DNA from: Azospirillum sp. TSH100 | GTDB taxonomy: Bacteria; Pseudomonadota; Alphaproteobacteria; Azospirillales; Azospirillaceae | Reading direction: 5' to 3' | Length of the DNA: 64,000 nt | Assembly: GCF_004923295.1 (NCBI RefSeq) | Contig: NZ_CP039637.1 | Span: forward strand, 124,001 to 188,000 | Shown here: positions 26,127 through 33,978 of the stretch, piece by piece | Layout: each line of letters begins with the position of its first letter | Position numbering within the stretch: the first letter of the stretch is position 1 | Translations under genes and position numbers: made by a program | Notes under the pieces: model-generated | What the model saw: the letters and a program-made list of their open reading frames with translations, nothing else | Told to the model about the DNA's origin: nothing | Database searches by the model: none

Positions 26127-26141
26127 CTTCTGCTACTCCTC

Positions 26142-27227
26142 TCACAGCGCCCGGATGGCGCATTCCTCGGCTTCGGCCTCGTCGGCGGTCAGATAGCCCA
26201 GCCGCACCGAGAAGCGCCGCGTCTCGCCGCCCGCCAGCGTCTGGACATTGCCCTTGGCACTTTCCGCCTTGTAGCCCTCCGGCTCGCAGGTGGAGGGCAG
26301 GGCGAAGGCGCAGACCTTCTGGTCGCTGTTGACCAGCACCCAGCGCACCGTCTTGGGAAACTCCCGTGTGCTGTAGGCGATGTGGAAGGCATCGCCCTCC
26401 CGCCGCCGCAGCATCACCGCGGTGCCGCTCTCCTCGTCGGTGCGCAGGCCGCGGATGTAGAAGACCTGCTCCGGATCGTAGCGATGCGGCTCGTCCAGCA
26501 CCTCCATCACCGCCGGATCGCGGGCGAGGTCGGCCAGCAGCGCGTCATAGGCCGGGCTGCGCGGCACATGGGCCGGCACCACCGTGCGCACCGCCGTCGC
26601 CTCCGGCGTGAAGGGAGCCGGCTGGACGATGCGCGCACCCTCGGCGAAGGCGAAATTGACATGGCACATGTACATCAGGTCCATGGCGGCATCCGACAGA
26701 TTCTCCACCTCCATGCCGATGTCGAACAGGGCGGCGCCGGGGCGCAGCACGACGCGCGGGCGGGCGACGTAATGGGCGCCGAAGCCCATCACATACTCGC
26801 GCCGCCCGGTGACGGCCATGTAGGGGCCTTCGTCATCCTCCCCCACCTCCAGCCCGGCGGCATCCATCGGCGCGCAGGGCATCTCGCCATGCAGGAGATG
26901 GTTGTCCTGCGGACCGGGGCAGCCGTTGCGCAGCAGCCCGGAATGGAAGGCGAAACAGCCATAGGTGCCGACGATCTCGGTTGCCGGACGCGGCATGTCG
27001 AACATGTTCGCCATGGTCAGGTCGACGCCGTCGAACACGGCGTCCCACACCATCTGACCGTAATAGGGCAGCACCACCAGATGGCCGCGCCGGTTGGACA
27101 GCCGCACCGCCTCGATCCCGCTGTCGTAGCGGAACAGGCTGGCCGTCAAGCCATGCGCCTCGGCGACCGGACGTTCGGCCTCGCCGAAGAAGCTTTTGCG
27201 GAAATGGATCGCGGTTCGGACGCTCAT
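26142..27227 (-). CDS. Aldose 1-epimerase (mutarotase)-family protein, DUF4432-like
   Basis: A 361-residue protein of the galactose-mutarotase-like beta-sandwich fold. Blocks include YYGQMVWDAVFDGVDLTM, FAFHSGLLRNGCPGPQDNHLLHGEMPCA (candidate catalytic His) and LMYMCHVNFAFAEGARI. It probably interconverts sugar anomers for the neighbouring kinases. It lies 16 bases upstream of the PfkB kinase. ATG 27227 follows GGAGG. Confidence 0.7.
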   Translation of the reverse strand: MSVRTAIHFRKSFFGEAERPVAEAHGLTASLFRYDSGIEAVRLSNRRGHLVVLPYYGQMVWDAVFDGVDLTMANMFDMPRPATEIVGTYGCFAFHSGLLRNGCPGPQDNHLLHGEMPCAPMDAAGLEVGEDDEGPYMAVTGRREYVMGFGAHYVARPRVVLRPGAALFDIGMEVENLSDAAMDLMYMCHVNFAFAEGARIVQPAPFTPEATAVRTVVPAHVPRSPAYDALLADLARDPAVMEVLDEPHRYDPEQVFYIRGLRTDEESGTAVMLRRREGDAFHIAYSTREFPKTVRWVLVNSDQKVCAFALPSTCEPEGYKAESAKGNVQTLAGGETRRFSVRLGYLTADEAEAEECAIRAL

Positions 27228-27265
27228 GGGATTTCCTCCCTATCGGAAGCCGGCCTGAAAACCGG

Positions 27266-28258
27266 CTAGCGGGTGCGGTTCTTGTAGGCGTTGATGGCGA
27301 TGACCAGCAGAAGGAACGCTCCCCAGATGAAGTCGATCAGGTGGTTGGAGAAGCGCAGGATCTGGAAACCGCTCGACAACAGCATCAGCGCCGCCACCGC
27401 GATGGTGATGCCCAGCACGGTGCCGCGCCCGCCGGCCGGGTTGGTGCCGCCCAGCACGGCGATCAGCACCGCCTGCAACAGGTAGGAGTTGCCGTAATCC
27501 GACTTCGCCGCGTTGGTCCGCCCCGACAGGATGATCCCGGCGACCGAGGCCAGCACGCCGGTCAGCATGTAGCTGTACAGCACCATCCGTTCCCGCTTCA
27601 GCCCGGCGAACAGGGCCGCCTTCGGGTTGGTGCCGATCAGCATCAGGTTGATGCCAAGCGCGGTGTGGCTCAGCACGAAGGCGATCAGGGCGGCGATCAC
27701 CGCGAACAGCACGAAGGGTGTCGCCAGCCCCAGGATCTTGCCGTTGCCGAGGAAGGCCCAGGCGGTGGGAAAGCCGACGATGGCCGGCCCGCCGGTCAAC
27801 ACGATGGCGAGCCCAGTGAAGACCTGCCCCGTGCCCAGCGTCGCCAGGATCGGCGTGATGCCCAATCGGGTGATCAGCAGCCCGTTCACCGTCCCCGCCA
27901 CCAGCCCGGTGCCGAGCGCGATCACCCCGCCGAGCAGGACGGTCAGGATGCCGCTGTCGGCGATGCCGGCGGCACCCGCCATCTTGTGGAACAGCACGCC
28001 GGCCAGGATGCCCGAAAGATTGGCGACCCCCACCACCGACAGGTCGATGCCACCGGTCAGCATGGCGATCATCATCGCGATGGAGAGCAAACCCAGCTCG
28101 GGGAAGATGTAGGTGATGGACTCGAAATTGTAGTAGCGCAGGAACTTGTCCGGGCTGAGCGCCGTCATCACGGCGAAGATCAGCACCGTCATCACCAGAA
28201 GCTGGACGATGTTGTTGTCGCGGTTGATCAGGCTGCGGATGTTCATTTGCGTTTTCAT
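27266..28258 (-). CDS. Sugar ABC transporter permease (RbsC-like), second subunit
   Basis: A 330-residue integral membrane protein with about 8-10 helices. It carries the ribose-type permease motifs MIAMLTGGIDLSVVGVANLSG and GGTNPAGGRGTVLGITIAVA. It pairs with the adjacent permease (12 bases upstream) as a heterodimer served by one ATPase. The ATG at 28258 (MKTQMNIRSLIN) is preceded by GGAGGCGGGAGC. Confidence 0.88.
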   Translation of the reverse strand: MKTQMNIRSLINRDNNIVQLLVMTVLIFAVMTALSPDKFLRYYNFESITYIFPELGLLSIAMMIAMLTGGIDLSVVGVANLSGILAGVLFHKMAGAAGIADSGILTVLLGGVIALGTGLVAGTVNGLLITRLGITPILATLGTGQVFTGLAIVLTGGPAIVGFPTAWAFLGNGKILGLATPFVLFAVIAALIAFVLSHTALGINLMLIGTNPKAALFAGLKRERMVLYSYMLTGVLASVAGIILSGRTNAAKSDYGNSYLLQAVLIAVLGGTNPAGGRGTVLGITIAVAALMLLSSGFQILRFSNHLIDFIWGAFLLLVIAINAYKNRTR

Positions 28259-28270
28259 GCTCCCGCCTCC

Positions 28271-29248
28271 TCACGCCGCCCGACGGCGGTCGCGCCACGC
28301 CGACAGCGCGGTCGCGGCGATGACGATCAGACCCACGACGACCAGCTGCCAGGTGGTGTCCACATGCATGATGATCAGGCTGTTCTTGACCATCACCAGC
28401 ATGAAGACGCCGAGCATTGTGCCGAGCACGCTGCCTCGCCCGCCGAAGATCGACGCCCCGCCCAGCACCACCGCGGCGATCACGTCCAGCTCCAGACCCA
28501 CGAAGTCGCGCGGGTTGGCCAGCCAGATCATGCCGCTGTGCAGCAGCCCGGCGAAACCGGCCAAGGCACCGGCGACGCAATAGATGAAGAAGATGGTCTT
28601 GCGCAGATCGAAGCCGGCGCGCCGCGCCGCCTCCGGATCGCCGCCCAGCGCATAGGCGCTGCGGCCGATCATGGTGTAGCGCAGCACCAGATGCATGGCG
28701 AGCGCCAGCCCGAGATAGATCAGCACCATCGCCGTCAGGCCGTAGGTGGTGCCGTCGGCCTTGGTGACGCTGACCACGTCGGTGCGGGCGAAATCGATCA
28801 GCGCGGTCGGCATCTTGTTGATGTTGATCATGCTGGTGCCGACGACGCCCAGCAGGAAGCCGCGCACCATGGCGCTGGTGCCCAGCGTCACGATCAGCGG
28901 GATCATGCGGAACTTGTAGACGAAGAAGCCGTTCACCGCGCCGAACGCCAGCCCCATCAGGGTGGCGGCCAGCAGAGGCAGCACGACGCCGTTGTATCCC
29001 AGCGCCAGCATGCCCTTGATCGTCAGATACATGGCGGCGACGGCGAAGGCCGGGAACGACACGTCGATGCCGCCGGAAATCAGGACCAGCAGCACGCCCA
29101 TCGCCATGATGCCGATGATGACGTTGCTGCGCATCAGGCTGAACAGATTGTCCAACTGCCAGAAGGCGGGGTTGATCGTGCCGATGAGGACCATGGCGAG
29201 CAAAAGGATGCCCGCGATGACCGTTTCCGACCGGCGGAGCAGGGCCAT
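28271..29248 (-). CDS. Sugar ABC transporter permease (RbsC-like), first subunit
   Basis: A 325-residue membrane protein with the same family motifs (LLVLISGGIDVSFPAFAVAAM, VLGGASIFGGRGSVLGTMLG). ATG 29248 follows GGAGGAACCG, 11 bases after the ATPase stop. Two different RbsC-like permeases beside one tandem ATPase is the layout of autoinducer-2, rhamnose and several pentose importers. Confidence 0.88.
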   Translation of the reverse strand: MALLRRSETVIAGILLLAMVLIGTINPAFWQLDNLFSLMRSNVIIGIMAMGVLLVLISGGIDVSFPAFAVAAMYLTIKGMLALGYNGVVLPLLAATLMGLAFGAVNGFFVYKFRMIPLIVTLGTSAMVRGFLLGVVGTSMININKMPTALIDFARTDVVSVTKADGTTYGLTAMVLIYLGLALAMHLVLRYTMIGRSAYALGGDPEAARRAGFDLRKTIFFIYCVAGALAGFAGLLHSGMIWLANPRDFVGLELDVIAAVVLGGASIFGGRGSVLGTMLGVFMLVMVKNSLIIMHVDTTWQLVVVGLIVIAATALSAWRDRRRAA

Positions 29249-29259
29249 CGGTTCCTCCC

Positions 29260-30762
29260 TCAGGTAAAGGTCTTGAGCCGGTCGCTGACCGTCTCTTCGG
29301 TGACGTCGGCGGCGGGCAGATCCTCGATGAAGCGCCCGCGATGCATCAGCACGATGCGGTTGCAGTTCTGCACCAGCTCCAGCACGTCGTCGGAGATCAT
29401 CAGGACAGCGAGGCCGTGATGCTGCGCCAGCTCCCGGATCTTGGCGTGGATTTCCGCCTTCGACCCGACATCGACGCCGACGGTCGGGCCGTTCAGGATC
29501 AGCACGCGGGCGTCGGTCAGCAGCCAGCGGGCCAGCACCACGCGCTGCTGGTTGCCGCCCGACAGCTGCATCACCGGCTTCTCAGCGGTCGGCGTGGCGA
29601 TCTGCATGGCGCGCACCATGCCCTGAGTCATTTCCTCCGCCCGCTCGCGGTCGATCACCAGCTTGGGCGCCAGCCGCTCGTAAGAGGTGGCGAGCATGTT
29701 GCGCTTGATGCTCTGCGGCAGGAACAGCCCTTCGCTCAGCCGGTCCTCCGGCACATAGGCGATGCCGGCGGCGATGGCCTCCTGGGTCGTGCGCAGCCGC
29801 ACCGGCGCGCCGTCGATCAGGATTTCACCCTTGTGGCCGGGAACCATGCCGAACAGGGCCAAGGCCAGATCGGTGCGGCCCGAGCCCAGCAGGCCCGACA
29901 GCCCGACGATCTCGCCCGGCCGGATGGCGAGGCTCAGATCCTCGCATTTGCCGGGCACGGTCAGGCTGCGGATCTCCAGCCGTGGCACCGGCGGCGGGCC
30001 GGGCGGCGGGGTCCAGGCATAGGGTTCGTTGAGGATGTCGCTGCCGGTCATGTGGCGGGTGATCAGCGCCTCGTCGAAGTCGCCGGTCGGTCCCTCCGCC
30101 ACCTTGCGGCCATTGCGGATAACGGTGATGCGCTCGCTGATCTCCAGCATCTCGCGCATCTTGTGGCTGACGAACAGGATGGCGATGCCGCGCGCCTGGA
30201 TGTCGCGGACGATGCGGAACAGCGTCTCGACCTCCTTGCGGGTCAAGGCCGTGGTCGGCTCGTCCATGATGATCAGGCGGGCGTCGGACATCAGCGCGCG
30301 GGCGATGGCGACCAGCTGCTTGCCGGCGGTCGGCAGCGACGCGACCTCGGCATCGAGGTCCAGCTCCACGCCCAGCCGGTCCACCGCCTCGCGGGCGATG
30401 GCGCGGGTGCGCCGCCAGTTCATCAGGCGCCGCTTCTCGCCGAGATGGACGTTCATCGCCAGATTCTCGGCGACCGTCAGATTCCCGAACAGGGAGAAGT
30501 CCTGATAGATGACCTGGACGCCGTGGGCGATGGCCTCGATCGGCGACATGCCGGGCATCGTCCGGCCGTCGATCAGCATCTCGCCGCTGTCCGGCTGGTA
30601 GACACCGGACATGATCTTGATGACGGTGGATTTGCCCGACCCGTTCTCGCCGGCCAGGCAATGGATCTCGCCGGGGGTGATGACCAGCGACATGGCGTCC
30701 AGCGCGACGACGCCGGCAAACACCTTCCGGATGTTCCGGAGTTCGATGAAACCGTCCGACAT
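29260..30762 (-). CDS. Sugar ABC transporter tandem ATP-binding protein (RbsA-like)
   Basis: A 500-residue protein with two nucleotide-binding domains. The first has Walker A GENGSGKSTVIK and Walker B RLIIMDEPTTALT. The second has a degenerate Walker A (GLLGSGRTDLALA) and the ABC signature LSGGNQQRVVLARWLL with VLILNGPTVGVDVGS. One intact and one altered site is normal for RbsA/MglA proteins. The Asn in place of the usual Asp in LILNGPT is unusual. It energises the two permeases downstream. Confidence 0.9.
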   Translation of the reverse strand: MSDGFIELRNIRKVFAGVVALDAMSLVITPGEIHCLAGENGSGKSTVIKIMSGVYQPDSGEMLIDGRTMPGMSPIEAIAHGVQVIYQDFSLFGNLTVAENLAMNVHLGEKRRLMNWRRTRAIAREAVDRLGVELDLDAEVASLPTAGKQLVAIARALMSDARLIIMDEPTTALTRKEVETLFRIVRDIQARGIAILFVSHKMREMLEISERITVIRNGRKVAEGPTGDFDEALITRHMTGSDILNEPYAWTPPPGPPPVPRLEIRSLTVPGKCEDLSLAIRPGEIVGLSGLLGSGRTDLALALFGMVPGHKGEILIDGAPVRLRTTQEAIAAGIAYVPEDRLSEGLFLPQSIKRNMLATSYERLAPKLVIDRERAEEMTQGMVRAMQIATPTAEKPVMQLSGGNQQRVVLARWLLTDARVLILNGPTVGVDVGSKAEIHAKIRELAQHHGLAVLMISDDVLELVQNCNRIVLMHRGRFIEDLPAADVTEETVSDRLKTFT

Positions 30763-30804
30763 ATCTTCCGCCCGGCGGTTCGAGGAAAGGATGAAGACAA
30801 GGGA

Positions 30805-30834
30805 GCGCCGGCCACCATTCCCGGTCGCCGGCGC
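30805..30834 (-). other. Stem-loop between binding-protein and ATPase genes
   Basis: GCGCCGGC at 30805-30812 pairs with GCCGGCGC at 30827-30834 across a 14-base loop. It lies in the 86-base gap after the periplasmic binding protein stop. Such hairpins commonly protect the upstream message so that binding protein exceeds transporter. No T run follows on the minus strand, so full termination is unlikely. Confidence 0.5.
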
Positions 30835-30848
30835 CCGTCTTCAGATCA

Positions 30849-31895
30849 TCAGAAGTCGTAGGAGCCCATGTTCTCCTTGGTGACGCCGACCCAGCCCTGC
30901 CCGTAGAGCAGGTTGGCCTTGGCCCCCTGCGGCGTGGTCAGGGCGGTGTAGCCCGGCAGGCCCAGGTTCAGGCCGGCCTTGATCTGGTCCTTCTTGCCGT
31001 CCAGCGCCATCACCGCCAGCATGTTCATGGCATAGCCGGCGACCGCCGGATCCCAGAACTGGATGTACTGGATGTCGCCCTGGGTCAGATACTGGCCGGC
31101 CACGGAGACCAGACCCGTGCCGGAGAAGAACAGCTTGTTCTTCAGACCGCGTTCGGCCACCAGACGGCCGGCGCCGGCCGAGGTCGGCATCGGACCGCCG
31201 ACGATGCCCTTCAGATCCGGGTAGGTGGTCAGGACTTCCTTCAGCTTGTTGTAGTCGGTGTTGGCGTCGTCATAGGTCTCCAGACGGTTGGTCACCATCT
31301 GCATCTTCGGGAAATGTTCCTTCTGATAGGCGATGGCGCCGTCGATCCACTCGTTCTGCGACTTCGACGTCAGGCTGCCGACGGTGCAGACATACTTGCC
31401 CTCGCCGCCCATCGCCTTGCCCAGCACTTCCATCAGCTTGGCGCCGTAGGCGAAGTTGTCGAAGGCCTCCAGCACATAGTCGGCGTTCTGGATGTTCGAC
31501 GCCTCATGCGCGATCACCACGATACCGCGGTCACGCGCCTTCTTCAGGACCGGTTCCACCGCCTCGACCGAGAAGGGGACGATGGCGATGGCGTCGACGC
31601 CCTGGGCGATCAGGTTCTCGACGAGCTGGACCTGTGCCGCCGCGTCGGCCTGGCTCGGCCCAACCATCCAGGTGTCATGGCCGGTGTCGCTGGCGAACTG
31701 CTTGACGCCGTCGCGCATGCGGTCGAACCAGGCGATGCCGTCGACCTTCACCACGGTGGCAATGGTGTATTTCTTCTTGGTGGCGTCGGACTTCAGCGTC
31801 TTGACGGCATCCGGGGTCGAAACCGGATCGGCGGCCATCGCCGGCCCGGCGACCAGCGAGGCGGCGACGATGAGCGAGGACAGCAACTTCTTCAT
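30849..31895 (-). CDS. Sugar ABC transporter periplasmic substrate-binding protein (RbsB/LsrB-like)
   Basis: A 348-residue protein with a clear signal peptide (KKLLSSLIVAASLVAGPAMAAD, cleavage after AMA). The mature protein has the type-I periplasmic-binding fold: VVKVDGIAWFDRMRDGVKQF, NLIAQGVDAIAIVPFSVEAV and IVVIAHEASNIQNADYVLEAF, the last like LsrB and rhamnose-binding proteins. ATG 31895 was preferred because the upstream ATG 31931 has no signal sequence. It captures a pentose- or deoxysugar-like ligand for the adjoining transporter. Confidence 0.88.
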   Translation of the reverse strand: MKKLLSSLIVAASLVAGPAMAADPVSTPDAVKTLKSDATKKKYTIATVVKVDGIAWFDRMRDGVKQFASDTGHDTWMVGPSQADAAAQVQLVENLIAQGVDAIAIVPFSVEAVEPVLKKARDRGIVVIAHEASNIQNADYVLEAFDNFAYGAKLMEVLGKAMGGEGKYVCTVGSLTSKSQNEWIDGAIAYQKEHFPKMQMVTNRLETYDDANTDYNKLKEVLTTYPDLKGIVGGPMPTSAGAGRLVAERGLKNKLFFSGTGLVSVAGQYLTQGDIQYIQFWDPAVAGYAMNMLAVMALDGKKDQIKAGLNLGLPGYTALTTPQGAKANLLYGQGWVGVTKENMGSYDF

Positions 31896-32008
31896 GTCGG
31901 CGTGACTCCCATGAGAGGCGATGAGCGCCATGCGGTGGGAGGAACACTCGACCCACCGATGGTGCCGGGGTGTTTGCCACCCGCTGCGCGTTCCGTTTTT
32001 GGTGATGC

Positions 32009-32050
32009 CGTGCCGGGTGGGACGGACGGAACTGCCGTCCGACCGGCACG
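32009..32050 (-). other. Stem-loop between deoC and the binding-protein gene
   Basis: CGTGCCGG at 32009-32016 pairs with CCGGCACG at 32043-32050, and GGACGG (32020-32025) with CCGTCC (32035-32040) inside. It lies in the 183 bp gap between two same-direction genes. There is no T tract, so an RNA-processing or partial-terminator role fits better than a full stop. Confidence 0.45.
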
Positions 32051-32078
32051 CTCTATAGCGTGCGCGAGGCCTGCGGGG

Positions 32079-32750
32079 TCAGCCGCCGACGATCGCCACG
32101 CTTGCGCTGGCGCCGATGCGCGAGGCACCGGCCGCGATCATGCTTCGGGCGTCCTCGGTGGTACGCACCCCGCCCGACGCCTTGACGCCCATGCTGTCGC
32201 CGACGGTCCGGCGCATCAGAGCCACATCCTCGACGGTGGCACCGCCCCCGGCGAAGCCGGTGGATGTCTTGACGAAATCGGCCCCGGCCTCCTGCGACAG
32301 CCGGCAGGCCAGCACCTTCTCGTCGTCGGTGAGCAGGCTGGTCTCGATGATGACCTTCAGCAGGGCATCGCCGCAGGCCCGCTTGACCGCGGCGATGTCG
32401 TCGCGCACCTCGGCGGTCCGGCCGGCTTTCAGCAGGCCGATTGGAATCACCATGTCGACCTCGCGGGCGCCGTGGCGCACGACCCATTCGGCCTCGTCGG
32501 CCTTGATCGTCGTCGGATCAGCGCCGAAGGGGAAGCAGATCACCGCGCAGGGCGCCACCGGCGATCCGGCCAGCCGTTCGGTCACCAACGGGATGAAGAC
32601 GGGGTTGACGCACACTGCCTTGAAGGCGTGTGCACGCGCCTCGTCGCACAGCCGCTCGACTTCGGCGGGCTGCGCGTCGGGACGCAACAGGGTGTGATCG
32701 ATGAACGGAGCCAGACCGGCGGCATCGGCCGGGACGCTGGAAATCGGCAT
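32079..32750 (-). CDS. deoC: Deoxyribose-phosphate aldolase
   Basis: A 223-residue class I aldolase. The Schiff-base lysine lies in ADFVKTSTGF and the second catalytic lysine in MGVKASGGVRT, with DHTLLRPDA at the N-terminus. It splits 2-deoxy-D-ribose 5-phosphate into glyceraldehyde 3-phosphate and acetaldehyde in the cytoplasm. ATG 32750 follows GGGAGGACCAAG. It is the first gene of the leftward sugar operon, next to a DeoR-type operator, which ties the operon to deoxyribose or deoxynucleoside breakdown. Confidence 0.93.
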   Translation of the reverse strand: MPISSVPADAAGLAPFIDHTLLRPDAQPAEVERLCDEARAHAFKAVCVNPVFIPLVTERLAGSPVAPCAVICFPFGADPTTIKADEAEWVVRHGAREVDMVIPIGLLKAGRTAEVRDDIAAVKRACGDALLKVIIETSLLTDDEKVLACRLSQEAGADFVKTSTGFAGGGATVEDVALMRRTVGDSMGVKASGGVRTTEDARSMIAAGASRIGASASVAIVGG

Positions 32751-32836
32751 CTTGGTCCTCCCGGGGAGACCCTTGTCCTTGGGGGCTCTCCTCGATTGTT
32801 GCCAGGATGTCGACACCGCTTCGGATCCCGCTGCTG

Positions 32837-32852
32837 TGTTAACATCCTAACA
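32837..32852. promoter_or_regulatory. DeoR-type operator between deoC operon and deoR-family gene
   Basis: TGTTAACATCCTAACA is a 16-base near-palindrome. It matches the E. coli DeoR operator TGTTAGAATTCTAACA at 13 of 16 positions, with both TGTTA/TAACA arms exact and identical spacing. It lies 87 bases upstream of deoC and 173 bases upstream of the regulator gene. Confidence 0.7.
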
Positions 32853-33024
32853 TTTTCTGAAAGGATAGTTCCATGCTGTCGCGCGCTGTGTCAAGATCAA
32901 TGCATGCGATTGTGAGCTTTGCCACGGCCATCCTGTTCGAGGCTTCGCGCCATTGGGATTAACCCGTCTGGATTGTAGGGTGCGGCCGCTGGCAGGATGG
33001 GCGGAAACGGTGCGGGATGCGGAC

Positions 33025-33792
33025 ATGTCGATGAGAAGGGCCGATCGCCTGGACCGATTACAGAGCGCGCTGGAAGCCGGCGGCTATCTTCGGCTGAAGG
33101 ATGCGGCCCGGCTGCTGGGCGTCTCGGAAATGACGGTGCGGCGCGACATCGCGTCCTGCGGCGGACGCTTCGCCTATCTCGGCGGCTACATCGCCGGCGG
33201 GCTGGAGAGTGTCGGCGGCATGGGCTACATGCTGGACCGCGAGCGGGATACCCACATCGAGATGAAGCGCACCGCCTGCGAGGCGGCGGCGAGCCTGTTG
33301 AAACCGGGCGAAACGGTGTTCATCGACTGCGGCACCACGACTACCCATCTGGCCAGCCGCATTCCGGCCGACAGCCAGATCACCGTGGTCTGCTATGCCA
33401 TGAACATCGCCGAGATCGTCTGCAAGAAGCCGGGCGTACGGGTCGTCATGCTGGGCGGCCTCTATCACGCCTCCTCCGCCTCCTTCTCCAGCCCGGAATC
33501 ACTGGAGATGCTGCGCGGCATCGGCATCAACACCGCCTTCATCTCGGCCGGCGGCGTTCATGAATCGCTGGGGATCAGCTGCTCCAACTTCCATGAGGTG
33601 GAGATCAAGCAGACCGCCATCGCCAATGCGGTGACCAAGGCGCTGGTGATCGACAGCAGCAAATTCGATCAGGTCAAGCCGGCCTTCTTCGCCAAGCTCG
33701 ACAGCTTCGATTTCCTTTGCGGCGACGGCGGGATCGACGCCGCCCGGGCGGAGCGGCTCGCTGCCGCAGGCGTGCGCATCGTTCCGGCCTGA
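33025..33792 (+). CDS. DeoR/GlpR family transcriptional regulator
   Basis: A 255-residue protein. The N-terminal helix-turn-helix RLDRLQSALEAGGYLRLKDA followed by ARLLGVSEMTVRRDIAS is the DeoR signature. The C-terminal sugar-phosphate sensor domain includes FIDCGTTTTHLASRIP and a KALVIDSSKFDQVKPAFFA block, as in E. coli DeoR-like repressors. Start ATG 33025 or 33031. Divergent from deoC with the matching operator between them, it most likely represses the operon until a sugar phosphate accumulates. Confidence 0.87.
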   Translation: MSMRRADRLDRLQSALEAGGYLRLKDAARLLGVSEMTVRRDIASCGGRFAYLGGYIAGGLESVGGMGYMLDRERDTHIEMKRTACEAAASLLKPGETVFIDCGTTTTHLASRIPADSQITVVCYAMNIAEIVCKKPGVRVVMLGGLYHASSASFSSPESLEMLRGIGINTAFISAGGVHESLGISCSNFHEVEIKQTAIANAVTKALVIDSSKFDQVKPAFFAKLDSFDFLCGDGGIDAARAERLAAAGVRIVPA

Positions 33793-33802
33793 CCTACCTA
33801 CC

Positions 33803-33821
33803 GGCCGGCCCTTCGCCGGCC
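33803..33821 (+). terminator. Hairpin after the DeoR-family gene
   Basis: GGCCGGC (33803-33809) and GCCGGCC (33815-33821) form a perfect 7 bp stem with loop CCTTC, 11 bases after the stop. Only a weak pyrimidine tract follows, so termination may be partial or Rho-assisted. Confidence 0.5.
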
Positions 33822-33978
33822 CCTCTCCGTCATTTCCATCCGGTCGCGGCTGAAGATGATTTAGGGTGCTGACATTCAGCTCCATATACGCTAACTTGGC
33901 ATTTGGTATACGAGACGCCAGGAATTCGGGATCGCGACAAGCAGAAACGCGGACCATCAAGCAGAGGCCAGAACCGCC

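Noticed and set aside
24624..27269. 881-residue plus-strand frame opposite the sugar kinases and mutarotase
   Set aside because: It spans three real genes on the other strand and is Gln/His/Arg-rich without domains.
33900..33935. Sigma-54 type promoter before formate dehydrogenase (TTGGCA...GGTATAC)
   Set aside because: The TGGCA part is present, but the -12 TTGC element at correct spacing is missing.
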